This document shows positions 30,849 to 43,400 of a stretch of 64,000 bases of DNA, in pieces. The stretch lies in contig JBBHKE010001626.1 in NCBI GenBank assembly GCA_037447655.1, positions 238,562-302,561 of the forward strand, read 5' to 3'. Each line of letters begins with the position of its first letter. Positions within the stretch are counted from its first letter, which is position 1. This DNA is from Zygnema cylindricum (taxonomy: Eukaryota; Streptophyta; Zygnematophyceae; Zygnematales; Zygnemataceae). The notes under the pieces are model-generated. The model saw only the letters and a list, made by a program, of their open reading frames with translations. It did not search any database and was not told where the DNA came from. Made by a program: the position numbers and the translations under genes.

Positions 30849-33800
30849 AGAATAACAATTTAATAGCATGACATAACCTGGTCAAGCATCGGGCAGTCAA
30901 ATTTTGAAAAAAAAACGGTGTGTTTTCGTTATCTAAAATATTGACTTTTGCGACCTCTGCTTTGTAGTTTCTGCTGACTGTTTCGATAATCTTGCTCAAT
31001 TCGCAAACACCTTTTCCGCAGTTTCTTAACGTCTAAGAATCTCATCCGCATCACTTTCTTCAGCGAAGGCTTGGACCTTCGTGAATCCTGTTCTCACGAT
31101 TGCTCAACTTCAACCTTCAAATTGTTTGAAGGGAAGGAAAGACTTTGAGTGAAATCATTGAAATTTCCTGAAAATGCCCCCGATTAGTACTTTGACGAAA
31201 TTGGAAGAGGAGAGAGAGGCGACATTTGCGTACGAAGATTTGAAGAAGACTTCAATACCGGACTTGAAAAGACCTTTTAGCAGTGTGAGAGATGCTTGTG
31301 AAAGGGAATAAGTTAGCATTTCCATCACTCTTGGGATATTCTTAAGGCGTTCTCATGGTTTTTAGGGTCATTCTGTGGTTTTCACGAGGCTGAGAGTCAG
31401 GAGGCTACTAGAGATATCTGACCATTCGTGAAGGTCAGTAGGTTTTCCTATCAAAAAAATGGAAATGAATGGATAAAAAAAAAAAAATCCTCGCAATGCT
31501 TAGTTAGACTTTTGAAAGAGGACGATCCATCTAGCCTTTTAAGGATGCACGGTTTAGACGTGAAATGGGCGTTTAAACACGTTTTTTTCTCGTTTTTTTT
31601 CTTTTAAGTGTGCTTTGTCATTTTTCCAATTCTATTATTTGTACCATAGATACATTACGGACAGATTGATAATCTGTGAATGTATTTCTAAGAAATTATA
31701 AGAGAAAATAAAAATGAAAAATAAGTTTTTTTTTTCCCATTAATTTCCCAAGAGATCTTTCATTTGAAGTAAAATTAGTTATCTTTTTTTTTTCTTGAAA
31801 TTAATATTACTTCAAAAAAAATAAAAAATGAAGGTTAAGATAGTCTAGACGATGGTTGCAATGTTTAAACGAGGTTTTGTAGTTTAAAGTTTTGGTGTTA
31901 GGCGTTGAAACTCTACGCTGGTCCCAGTTCTTGTCGTTTAGTGTTGGTACTTGTGGTTTTGTCTGAAGGGGAGCGACTTCGGTCCTTGAGATGTAGCAGC
32001 CCTGGTGAAGCTCTCTTTGCTTTATTGGTTTTGTTGTTCATGCCAAAGCTTCTCTATTTTCTTAAGCTACAACTTGTATTGGTATTCGTATCAGTGATAC
32101 AATCTGTGCCTCTAAATTTTACCCTTTGGATTTAATATAGTGTCAATGACGCTAGTTTCTTTTTTCCTACTGCTAATTGTCATTTGGAACTGAATTAGAT
32201 TTAATAACGCTAAGATAAACTCAGCGGTAGTAATTCCTTGTCACCAATAAAGATATATGGTGGACTTTCTTCATATCCTACAGTTTTAATGGTCTAACAA
32301 AAGCCTGAAAGGAGACGATTTGCCCTTTTGATTAGAGTACTGAGTTGTTTAACTTTAGAAACAAATCATTAAACAGTTTGCACCTTTTTATTATCATTGT
32401 CATTGTGTTCCACGTTTTGCGATTCTAACAAGGCTAGTCTAGGTCAAAATAGCGACAATATCCCACTCGCTAAAGGGGGTAAAAGTTTGATGGGACAGTT
32501 TGGCTCTTGTTATTGGGCTCAAGTTAGAACGGGGAGGGATCGCTGGTTAAAGTAATTTTTTATACAGTAAGGCAGGTTGATTTGATGACTTGTGGCAGAG
32601 AAGGGCATTAGAAGCTCGTTAAATAGCTAGTTAAAATTCGTTGTTAAAATCTTAAAGTTGTTAGCAAGTTCGTTAAAATACTTTTTGGTCGCACTGCAAG
32701 TAACTGCCCTAATATGTCTAGGCAGAGTGGGACCCAGAAGAGCTCGACTACATGGTGAAACAAACTTTTCTCCTTTGTTGGCTGAGAAGTGGGAGGCTTG
32801 GGCAGATACTGTCCACACTCGTAGTTTATCCTTTTTGGCTCAGAACGAACATCTTGTTGAAACCTACTTAAACAAAGAGTTATAGGAGAGATGGCAAGTG
32901 AGCATCTTGTTCAGAATGCACAACTTTTGCTGCAAGATGAGAAAGAGAAGTTGAGTGATTTGAAACTGCAAATGCCACAAAAAGAAAATGCATAAAGGGA
33001 GAGAGAAGAGGCGAGAAAGCTGTGGGAGATGGTGCAGCAAGCTCAAAGGCTGGTGGCTGGTGTCAAAAACATGAGGCATGTGGTGCGGGTGATAAAGGTG
33101 GACAGGTTAAACAACGGAATATGGAAATAGTCAATCATGTGATTGGGGAAGATGTAAAGAAAAGTGTTAAAGGGCAAGAGGTCTATCTATCAAACAAAGT
33201 AGAGGGGGCCACTTCGTTACGACAGGAAAAAAGATTTTGAATAAAAGTGCTTTTTAATAGAACAAAGAAAAATAGAAAAGCAGGATACAAACAGCTAGTG
33301 GCAAAGGTGAAAGGGAGGGAGAGGATCAAAGGAGAAAGGAGTCCACAAGCGGGTGAAGAAAGTGAAGATGAGAGCTTGTAACAAGATGATACACCACAAC
33401 AAATACATGGACAGGACAAAACTGAAGAGAGAGAAGAAGAGGAGGAGGAAGAATGTGAGGGAGACGGAGCTGAACAAGAGTGGGCAGAAGAAGGGGACAC
33501 ATTGAGGGAGGAAGATGAATAAATGCAGGGGTCAGAAGATGGAGTACTCAAGGAGGAGCTTATGGAGGAAAACATGGAGGAAGGGTGGGATGGGGAGGAA
33601 GATAGAGAAGGTGAGGATAAGGATTGGGAAGAGGGAAATCAAAGAGAGAGATCAGACAGGGAAGAGGAAGAGGGAGTAGATAGAGAGGAGGTAACAAACG
33701 GGGAGAGAGGAGAAAGAGAGGAGGAAAAGGAGGAAACAGACGGAGATGAAGCAGAATAAGAGGAGGAAGTAGAGGGGGAGAAAGAGGGAGAGGGAGAGGC

Positions 33801-34140
33801 TGGAGTGGAGAGGGAGGAAAAAGAGGTTGAAGAGGACGAACAGGGAGATGAGCGAGAGGAGGACTATGGAGTGCCAGATGATGTTGAGGGTGTGGAATAT
33901 GATGATCAACACGAAGGTGGGAATGTTAGCGAGGATGACGAAGAGGGAAGTTAGTAAAATCACTTCGACGGAGAGGACGATGGCGAGCATCAAGTTTTAG
34001 ACGAAGAAATTGGTGATGATGAAATGGAGGACGATTAGATGGACAAGGTTCCTTAACAACAGAGAGAAACTTGAAAGGCTCTCATTTCTGGATTGTTAAA
34101 GGTCTGCACCTAATGGCCGCCATAATTGAGCCCACTGCTT
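30849..34140 (+). repeat. Duplicated ~3.3 kb segment, copy 2
   Basis: Starts inside the right part of the hAT-like MITE (end at 30959, flank CTTTGTAG) and matches 7930-12470 without the LTR present at 10399. Includes the exon-like MPPISTLTKLEEEREATF (ATG 31174, donor lost), LAEKWEAWADTVHTRSLSFL (32770-32830), MASEHLVQNAQLLLQDEKEK (32892-32951) and the Glu-rich tail 33300-34035. Frames are broken, so both copies are relics. It directly abuts the truncated LINE. Confidence 0.8.
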
Positions 34141-34225
34141 ATTTTGTAACACTTGTCTACGCTAAAAAAGTTACGTTCAAAAAGTTTACACTGGGGAGAT
34201 ATTTTGTGGTCAATTTGATTGATGA

Positions 34226-34515
34226 ATGGTATTAGTTGGACTGGTATTAGCTTTTTGTGCTCTAAAACAAGAAGCATTTTTGTGGCTCAAATTTGGACAC
34301 TTTGTTCCCAAAACATTTCTAAAGATGCAGAACCTTGATTTTACCAATCTTTAACCAGTTTTGAGGAGATAGGTATTAGCTGGACTGGTATTAGCTTTCT
34401 CTGCTATAAAACAAAATGTATTTTTGTGGCTCAAAATTGGACACTTTGATCCCAAAACATTTCTAAAGATGCAGAATCCTGATTGTATCAATCTTTAACC
34501 AGTTTTGAGGAGAAT
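34226..34515. repeat. Two tandem ~145-bp units
   Basis: GGTATTAGTTGGACTGGTAT... to ...CCAGTTTTGAGGAGA, repeated twice with about ten differences. Located just right of the duplicated segment. Confidence 0.85.
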
Positions 34516-36613
34516 CTTTTAAACGCTTTCCCTAATGTGGTCTAACTTTTCACTAGACAGGGTGGATGTCGAGCGGTTAGCCCAAATCCATGCAGCTCTT
34601 GTGTGCCATTAAGCGGGAGTGGAACGATACCTATGGACATGAAACGCGGTTGAGAGAACACGAGCTGCGGCTGTTTTTTCACGATCTCGACAAGTCGCGA
34701 CATCTATGTGGAAGAAAAGAGAGGCACAAAGCATGGCAAAGAGAGAGACCTGAAAAACAAAACAATTGAGGGTGAGACTGAGATTCTGCGTTAGAGGGGA
34801 GGTTGCATTAGAAGTTGTCACACTCATGGCAAAAAACATGCTGGAGAAAAGCTCCAAAAAAGCCCCAAAGTGAATTGTTTTGACAGATAAACTTCCTTAT
34901 TGCTAGTGAGCCAAGAGCAAGTTGGCGAATTAGACAAATTTGTAGACAACTTTTTGAATCTGATTTAAACCTTTTTTTTCTTGATAGGTGGTCGAGACAA
35001 TTTTGAATTATCAGAATGTGACTTAGACAGTAGCTGAGACATTTGCAACTTTCTTATCCGAAGCGTGGCACTCAAATTACTTCCATCAGAAAATTTGGCA
35101 GCAAGAACTAAATCTCGTACTACCCTGCAAACTGTCAAGGCCTTTCTATGAACGGTCGAATCAAGACTTAATTCTGACAACATCATTAATTTCGAAAACT
35201 AGAGTACCGTCAGCAAGCGAGGTTAACAAGGTCCCAAGCGCACTACTTTTGATGTCAGCCTCAACATCATCACTAGCACAAGACTTGTTGACGTCAACTC
35301 TGGTTTTTGGATGGATGATGGATTTGAGGAATATAGACCATTTGTTGAGCAGGTTAGAGCAACCAAAGTCCAGACCTCATCTACGTGAAGTCTTGAATAA
35401 GGGAGGTCATCATTTTTCAGGAAGTAGAGAAGAATGTATTAGAATTAATAATCTCAAGAAGAGAGAAGTGGGCGTAAGACATACTCTTATAGAGGGAAGT
35501 AAGACTTGAAGGAGGATTTCAACAATTTTTTTGAATGTTTAGTGGGAGGAATTGAGCGAATTTCGAGATGCTTATTGCATCCATCCTTCAAAACTATGCA
35601 TCAAAATAGGAGTAAAGATGTTTAGTGTCTACCTTACTGCAAAAAACTTCGACAGTCACATTACTTATAAGTTCCAAAAGTAGACTTCTACAGTTTCCTT
35701 GTAAGTCACTTTTTGTAAAGTGGGAGGTATTGATCAGTCTCCTTTTCACCTTTTTGATTTTGTCTTGTCTTGAACAACTTGTTTCTTGTAGGACCTGATG
35801 CTTATGAATTGTAGCAATCAAATTCAACCTTTCAATTTTTTATTTTTTTTTGCTGGAAAATTGAAAACTTAACATCATGCCATTTTTTTTTCATGAAACT
35901 TTAAAGAAGTACTTGCTGGTAAAAAACAAATGCCTTTATATTGATTGTAGTTTTTTGTCATTCATCATGCCCTATATTTTATTAAATTTGTGCCCTGGAC
36001 AAGGTGTGTGTTGCTGTATAATAGATGCATGCCTTGAGCTGATATCAGAAATTAGGCGGCTTAAGAGGCCTGATTTTGAGTTAGAGGTCGATCACTTTTA
36101 TTGTGGAAACATTTTGTTTTTAACCATGGTTCACGAGTTAAGTTGAGGTCACCAGTCACTGGGACTTAGGTTGATGTTAGAAATCATAATTCAAACTTCA
36201 ACATTATTTTTTCCGAAGTTCAAAGATATGACGATATTGGTGCAATTGTTTTAGAAAAACGAAATTGGTATTGAGTTTCCATGAGATGTTTGGGGGGTAT
36301 TTAACAGGTTTAAGACGATGAGGTACTTGCAAGGATCTTATGGGCGTTGCATATCAGTTGATGCTGCCGTGCAGAGAGAGGATGTCAGCTTTTTCGATTA
36401 ACTTCACATGACTTCTTAATATTGAGGTAAGTGGATTGAACAAGAGTGATAATTTGGCGAGAATTAATTGGGGATCAACAATGAGTGGTAGCTAGGTAAT
36501 ATCGAAGGGATGATAATGAAAATTTCATGTGCTAGTGGTACTCATCTGGTCCGCAATATTGAAAGATATAAATAGCTTCATAAGCCATTATACAAGATTC
36601 CGATGGCTGTGCG
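34516..36613. other. Low-information region with a few exon-like open stretches
   Basis: Plus-strand stretch 34602-34766 reads KREWNDTYGHETRLREHELR and LFFHDLDKSRHLCGRK and looks protein-like, but has no recognised domain. Other open frames at 35249-35509 and 35877-36146 are unremarkable. The LINE copy starts at 36614. Confidence 0.4.
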
Positions 36614-39454
36614 GATTATCGTATAGGACGCTCTCCACCTTCCTTTGTCCCGTATTTATTTCGATCTCGTGGATGTTGGACCTTGGCACCTCTTTTTCAT
36701 GTTCCCACTTGAGGTTTTAGTCTATGTGGCTGTTGCGGTGGTAGCGGTGCCCGAGAAACTATGGCTCGATGTCGACGATTCCTTCGAGGCGATTGGCGAG
36801 CCCATCATGCCGAGCACGAGGATCGAGTTGCGATTGCTTCTTTCACACCACGTCGTACATCTCAGACTTTAGATGTGCCACCCCCCTATCGTCGTACGGT
36901 ACATTTGGGCCGAGTTGGTGAGCTCTCTCGAGCGGTTCGAGCCCTCCAACAATTTAATTTCCCTCCTCGGTCTGCTGCGACTCTTGAGATTCTCCGAGAT
37001 CTTCATCCGCTAGCTCCTACCCCTTAGCCCCCCTATATTCACACCTTCAACCCGACAACCTGTTTTCTCTTGGATCGAGACTGTTTAATTAAAGCCCTTA
37101 CGACTTTTCCGGATCGAGACTGTTCAATTAAAGCCCTTACGACTTCTCCATATCTTTCAGCTGGGGGTTCTTCAAACATTGTTTATGAGTTATTTCGCGA
37201 CGTTTTGCCTCTGAAATCAGTTGCTTGGGGCTTTGATATGTTTTTTCGAGTATGTTCCCTTTTTGTGGCTGGCAGTGTCCCTTTTCGTATTTGCGATCTC
37301 CTCACAGTCTCTCGCCTCGTAGGTGTCACCAAACCTAATGGGGGAATCCATCCTATTGCAGTGGGCGAGGTATTATACCGATTGGTGGCCCGTACGATCT
37401 GCAACCAGCTCCAGCCCGCTTTCCATGATTATTTATCTCCTCATCAGTTCGGAGTGCCGACCCGGGGGGGTTGTGAGGTCGCGGTCCACCGGATCCGAGC
37501 TTTGTTAGATGCCCATCTGGGTTGGTTAGTCCTCTAGGTGGATGTTTTAAATGCTTTTAATAACGTGGATCGGAATGCCATCTTTTCGGAGCTTATGGCT
37601 ACACCTTCCCCGATTCTTTAGATATTTCCTGTTATGAGAGCCTTTTATTATCTGAGGAGTAGCCTCCCTTTCTCCACTGATGATGATTTGGTCCCACTTT
37701 CCTCCACCACTGACACACGTCAGGGCGATCCTCTTGGGGGCCCTTTGTTTGCCCCTGCCCATTACCGTGCTCTCCGAGTTTTTGCGGCTGCTTACCCTTC
37801 TTGCCTCTTCCCTTCAGTTGCGGATGTCACACACATTATTGGTCTTTCAGAACCAAATTATACCGGCCTATAAATTTTCCAAGGCTCAGTTGGCCGAACT
37901 CAATCTTTCGGTCCAGCCCACTAAGTGTGTTGTTTGGTCCCCACGTCCTATTCCTCCTCTTTTCACTCTCCCTCCTGGTTTTCAGACTCCTCCTTCTTCC
38001 GAAGTCATTCGTGTGTTGGGTTGCCCGCTTAGTTCCGATCCATACGTCACGGAATTCCTCGATTACGCTCTTTAGACAGATTTTTTCCCATGTGGACGAC
38101 CTTCCTCACCTTCTGATCCCCAAGTGGCCTTTGTTCTTTTGACACGATGTTTCCCCCACCCGCCCTCCTACCTTACTTGCACTTCCCCTCCCACCCCATC
38201 CCTTGTGTCCCCACTTTCTGCTTTTGACGATCGTCTTATGGATGTCCTCCACAGTTTGTTGGGCCGTGGAGCTTTTGATTGCGAGTCCGGGCCTGCGGCA
38301 CGCATCCAAGCCTCTCTTCCTCCGCATCCAAGCCTCTCTTCCTGTCTCAGCTGGCGAGTTGGGTTTACTCTCGACGGCGCGTGTTGCTCCAGCCGCCTAT
38401 TTGGGAAGTTGGTGCCTTGTTGCTTCCACTATTGTCTCTCGTTTTCTAGCTGGGAACACTCTTATTCTTGCGGACGTAGTTCCCCGTGTTTGAGATGGTG
38501 AGCTCGCCTTCTAACGGTCCCTTTTGGATGCATCACGTTCTCTTGATCCAACTGCTATCGAGGACATGCCGATTTTTTCCACTCTTGTTACGACATCAGT
38601 TGCCCGTGTTCAGGAATCAATTTCTCGGGTTGTCGGGTTGTCGCCGCTATTAAATCCGAGCTTCTCGAGGCGCTTCCTTCCGATTCTTTGCTTGGACGCT
38701 TCTTGTCTTGTGGTGGACCTGGCTCTAGAGCTTGGCTATTGGTTGTTCCTATCTTATCTACTATTCGTTTCACCCCGGCTCAGTTCAGGACAACCCTTAG
38801 GTTCCGACCTGGCCTCCCTCACCCACCTTTGCTTGGCTCAGTTGTTTGCTCCTGTGGCCATGTTCTCGAGCTTGACGTGGTCCATTTGCTTTGTTGCTCC
38901 CACGGGGGCGAATTGATTCGGGCGCACGACACGATTCGAGACACCATTGCTACCTTGCTTCTGAGGGGGGATTTTCTGTTCGTCGGAGGTCTCTCACATT
39001 ATTCTTTCGCGTCGGATTGACCTTGTATTACTTGATGGTGCGCGTCGTACATTTGGTGACATTGTTTTGGCGAACCCTACCTCAACTACAGTCGTCAACC
39101 AAGCGGCTCGGCATGTGGGAGTGGCCGCCCGTGACGCGGCTAAAAGGAGCGTGATTATGTCTGTCGCGACGTTATGGATGGCTTCATTCCGATGGCGGTC
39201 GAGATATTTGGTTGTGTGGGTGTGGCTTTGGACGAGTTTTTCCGTACTTGTGGTTGGCGCTCGTTCGAGAGGCGGGGACCTGGGAGCCCGCCCTTACTTC
39301 CTTTTTTCGTCATTGTTTTTCGGTGGCTCTACAACGGGTGCTGGCTTCTATATTACTTCGATCGTCTATTGCCGTTATGGATCGACGACGTGTTCCGAAA
39401 CTTCCTCCTCGTGATCCTCCGAGATTCGAGGACTCACGTGGTTGCTTTCTGTAG
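36614..39454 (+). mobile_element. Non-LTR retrotransposon (LINE), copy 2, degraded
   Basis: RT: RLVGVTKPNGGIHPIAVGEV and SPHQFGVPTRGGCEVAVHRI (37310-37500), then TRQGDPLGGPLF (37715-37750), and the active-site block reads SVADVTHIIG (about 37814-37843) where the second Asp of A-D-D is Val. After RT: SVQPTKCVVWSPRP, RVLGCPLSSDPYVTEF (37900-38060), GELGLLSTARVAPAAYLGSW (about 38350-38410), and a Cys/His end CSCGHVLEL...HLLCCSHGG (38845-38905) resembling the C-terminal zinc motif of this LINE type. ORF ends near PPRDPPRFEDSRGCFL at 39454; a T-rich stretch to about 39640 may be its 3' UTR. Many frameshifts. It lies just downstream of the regucalcin gene. Confidence 0.87.
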
Positions 39455-39972
39455 TTTTTTAGTTATGTTGGGGGTTTTTTTTTTGTTACGTGTTAGTTTT
39501 TTCCTTTGATATTTTGTTTGCGGGGTTTTGCTTTTTTGGGTGTTTTCGATTTCCTTGCTATTCTTTCTTATTTTCGTTGGTTTTGCCTTGATTTTCCTTT
39601 TTGTTTTTTCCCTAGTCATGTGGTTTTTTTCAGTTTTAGCAATGCTACTTCCTTTTGTTCCTATGGACTCAGATGGTTTACCATCGCGCTTTTTAATAAA
39701 GTCGGCCCTCATTTCTTATGTAGCATGTTTCTCCGGTTTTCTATTGCTCATAAGCCTCTATCTCTAATGCTTTCAGCCCTGTATGACAGAAGTGAATCAA
39801 CTGACAGCAATGCCAAAACAAAAATATGCGAACAAAAGCCTCAATCGACAGATGTACAATAGATGATACTATCCATTTGGAAAAATAATTATGGCCAATC
39901 GCCTTTCACCCACCATTCATGGGGAGATGCCTCTCCGTTGACATATGTTGAACATTTCATGAACTTCACCCG

Positions 39973-40090
39973 TAAAATGCACAAAGTACACAAAACAAAC
40001 AAAGTACGTAAAATGCACAAAGTACGTAAAATGCACAAAGTACATAAAACACACAAAGTACGTAAAATGCACAAGGTACATAAAATAGTA
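39973..40090. repeat. 18-bp minisatellite
   Basis: Six to seven units of consensus AAAATGCACAAAGTACGT. It lies about 350 bp beyond the regucalcin stop codon. Confidence 0.9.
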
Positions 40091-40442
40091 AATTGTTGAA
40101 CCAAAGGCAGTTCACATTTTGCTCCTTACCCAAAATAGATGTGAAAAACAAACGCAAAGCAAAAAGACAACAGACCACGATGACAGACGAACACTTCCAC
40201 TGACTGAACATTTCCAAAGTTTACAAATACATGGTCGATCTGACAAGAGCTTCTGTGAAGGCAATGAAATAACTCCAATTCAATCAATTACCCATTTTCC
40301 AACTCTACTTTATCAAGGAGAAAATTGCAATTCCACAATCAAGAAACTCGTGATTTTTAATTCGTGGACAAAACCCTAACGTGTTCTGTTAGAAGGGACA
40401 CTTACTACTATAAAACGGTAAAACTACTGAAAGGAACGGTTA

Positions 40443-43400
40443 CTAACCGGCATAAGCCACAGCAAAGGAAGCTCCCTTAACTCCCGGAATAAGGCATCTG
40501 AAGAGACCCCCGGCATTTGGGGAGGCGTTTCCTGTGGAAAATTTACATAGAACCGAAGAATTTGAACAGAATGTGAGAACAAATTTGGCGAATGAAAACA
40601 AAATATAAAAAAATTTCAACAGAATGTAAAGAACAAATGAGGTGAATTAAAATAAAACGTGGAAAACTTGAACAGAACGTGAAGAAGTTGAAATAGCACG
40701 TGGAGAATCTAAACAGAATGTGGACAATTCTATTGGAATACAGAGAAATTAGAAATATTGTGGAGAAATTGATTAGAATGTGGAGCATTTCAACAGATCT
40801 GGAGAGTTTTAGCAGAATGAGAAGAAGTTGAGGAAAACGAATGTGAATCTGAAGAATTAAAACAGAACTTGGAGAAATGGAACAAAATGTCGAGAATTTA
40901 CCGAGGATGTGGAAAATTTAGATAGAATGTTGAGAATCAAAACAGAACTTAAAAATATGACTCAATATGAAAAAAATCGACTGGAATATACAAGACTTCA
41001 TTAGAATGCGGAGAATATAAACAGAAGGCAGAGAATTAAACGGGCACATGGAAATTTTGAATAGACTGTGGAGAAAGTAAACACTGCAAGGAATCTTAAT
41101 TTAAGTGAAGAAATTAAACAGAATGGGGAGAATTTAAATTAGAATGTGGACAGTGAAAGATTTTTTTGAAAGTGAGAGAATTTTTTGAACAGAATGTGGA
41201 GAACTTAATATTAGTTAAAACTGCTTTAGGATACAGTATAAGCACAGGATCGGAATAGAAAGGATTAGAAAAAGAAAAAAAAGGCTTCAAAACACCTAAA
41301 CTCAGACAGCAGAATGTTCATATTGAACACAAACAGGAAAAACAAACAAACAAAGCTCAAGTCTTCTTAAAAGTGAGATGGATAAATTTTGGATGGTTTT
41401 TTTTTTTTTTCCATGGATTCTTGGGTGGTTTTTGACCAGGAAAAATAATTGGATAAGAAAAAAATGAGTCCGTTGCTAGTTCTGTCATCATTAGACAAGT
41501 TATAAACTCAAAAACGGAGGTCAATTAAAAAAAAAAAACAAAGGACAACGTTACCTTGATTATACGGAATTTACAGCAGAAAATGCATACGATAACAAAC
41601 TCAGTTTGGGGTAAAAACAACATCGAACCAGAAAATCGCAGTTTTACTTTCCTAACGAACTTTTCCCTTAGCGGTTCACAACCATTTCAGCTGATGGTTC
41701 TACAAATTCAATTTGATTTTTTGCGAAGTTCGAATTTCAAACAGAGGTTCAAAAGTAATTTAAAGGAGTAAAGGCTCATGGTAGCTTGCGAGATTGCTCG
41801 TTTCAAGGTTTGTCATTTATCAGAAATAAAAATGGTTCCAATTTGAGAACTTCAACCATATATTATTATCAATCAAGGATGCCTATCGTACCGCATCACA
41901 TCCCAATCTCGTGGAGAAACGCTAATTAAACATTACAATTAAAATGGCGATATAATACCGTATTATGCTAGCTCGATGTTGAACTGGGAGGTACAGTGCC
42001 CATCATTATTAGAGTTACAACATTTTTCAGGCAGTCAAAGTACTTTTATTCATCACACAAATTTCCAATTTTCAATCGAAGGGTAAAACCATTACCTTTT
42101 GATTGCTTGCCTCAGAAAAAAAATCCAACGGCCCATCACAATAAAAGAGTTAAACGCTTTTGACTGCCCGAAAAATGTTTAACTCTAATAACGATGGGGG
42201 GTGTAGTTTTATAGCATTTTACAGGAAACTTTTCTTGTTTTCCACGGCGTAAAAAAGCCAACAAATGCGTTTCTCAAGCAGCTTTTATTATCCGCAGTCG
42301 AGCGGACGAAAGTGCTGAAGTTCCTGAAGTTAAGGCCTATTGATTCGCCAACAACTGAGATGGGTGACCAGCACTATAAATAAAAATTAGTAAGCTTATT
42401 GTACCGTGTGACATCATCCGCCGAGTCAGACACACTCCGTCCGCCAATCTGTTGCATTCGGTTCTATCTGATGCGGTTATCAATACTAATTCACTATTAG
42501 GCTGGGAAAAGAAAATAGTATTGATAACATCTTTTAATGTATCCCAGACAGGACATCTTCGCTCTTGCACAGTAGTTCTGCGGTTCATTTGAATAGAGGA
42601 AAAACGAAATGTGTCCATTAATAAGTAAAAAATGTCCCAGAACTTCAACCGAATGGGTAGAGTTGGAGTTTTGTTGAACAACATATCCGCATTGTTTCCA
42701 ATCCAGACATGAAAATTAAGTTAACTAAACAACGGTTGTTTTTTTTTTACCAAAATTGAATTTGCAGCAAACTAAACCCATATTTTAAGTACGATAGAAA
42801 ATGAAACTGCCACGGATAGCACTGTATTTAGGATCGGCCAAAAGCGGGAAGTACCAGATTAAACTGCATTCCTTATGACAAAAAATATGAATTTATAGCG
42901 AACTAAACTGAATTGATGTGGATTAAAAAGTCCCAGCGCAGCGCACCGAGGTGAACAACATTTGTGTTCTGATCAGAAACATCGTAGAGAATTAAAACAC
43001 ACCTCCTTCGACCAAAATTGAAATTGTAGCAAATAATTTAGCATTTTATTTGACCAAATTGAAATTATAACAAACAGAAAATTCTTCTGTTCAACCGAAA
43101 GTGCGAATGTTGCAAACAAAAGAGGATGCAATGGACCAAGAACCCTAAAAGCAAATGTTTGACCAAATTGTAGCGAACTACAAAGCATTTTTGGTGGAAA
43201 CAACAGCATGGAACCGAGTGATACATGTAAAAAAGCTCCAAAGCCAAAAGTATAGGCTGCCAATAATGCGAAAATGAAAAAAAAAAAAAAAACAATCCAC
43301 TCACCTTTTTCTTCACGAGTTGTAACATACAGTTCAGACAAATCCTTCCCTGCAATCACAAATTCTCTCTTTTCACATTATTGTTCTATGGTAGATATGA

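Noticed and set aside
33183-33993. Ser- and Leu-rich minus-strand frames
   Set aside because: Same reason as in the first copy of the duplicated segment: complement of Glu-rich coding-like DNA.
39434-39767. Phe/Leu-rich or Lys/Thr-rich frames after the LINE
   Set aside because: T-rich LINE 3' tail; frames on both strands result from base composition.
39985-40100. Possible CRISPR-like array of short repeats
   Set aside because: Units are contiguous with no unique spacers, in a eukaryotic context; it is a minisatellite.
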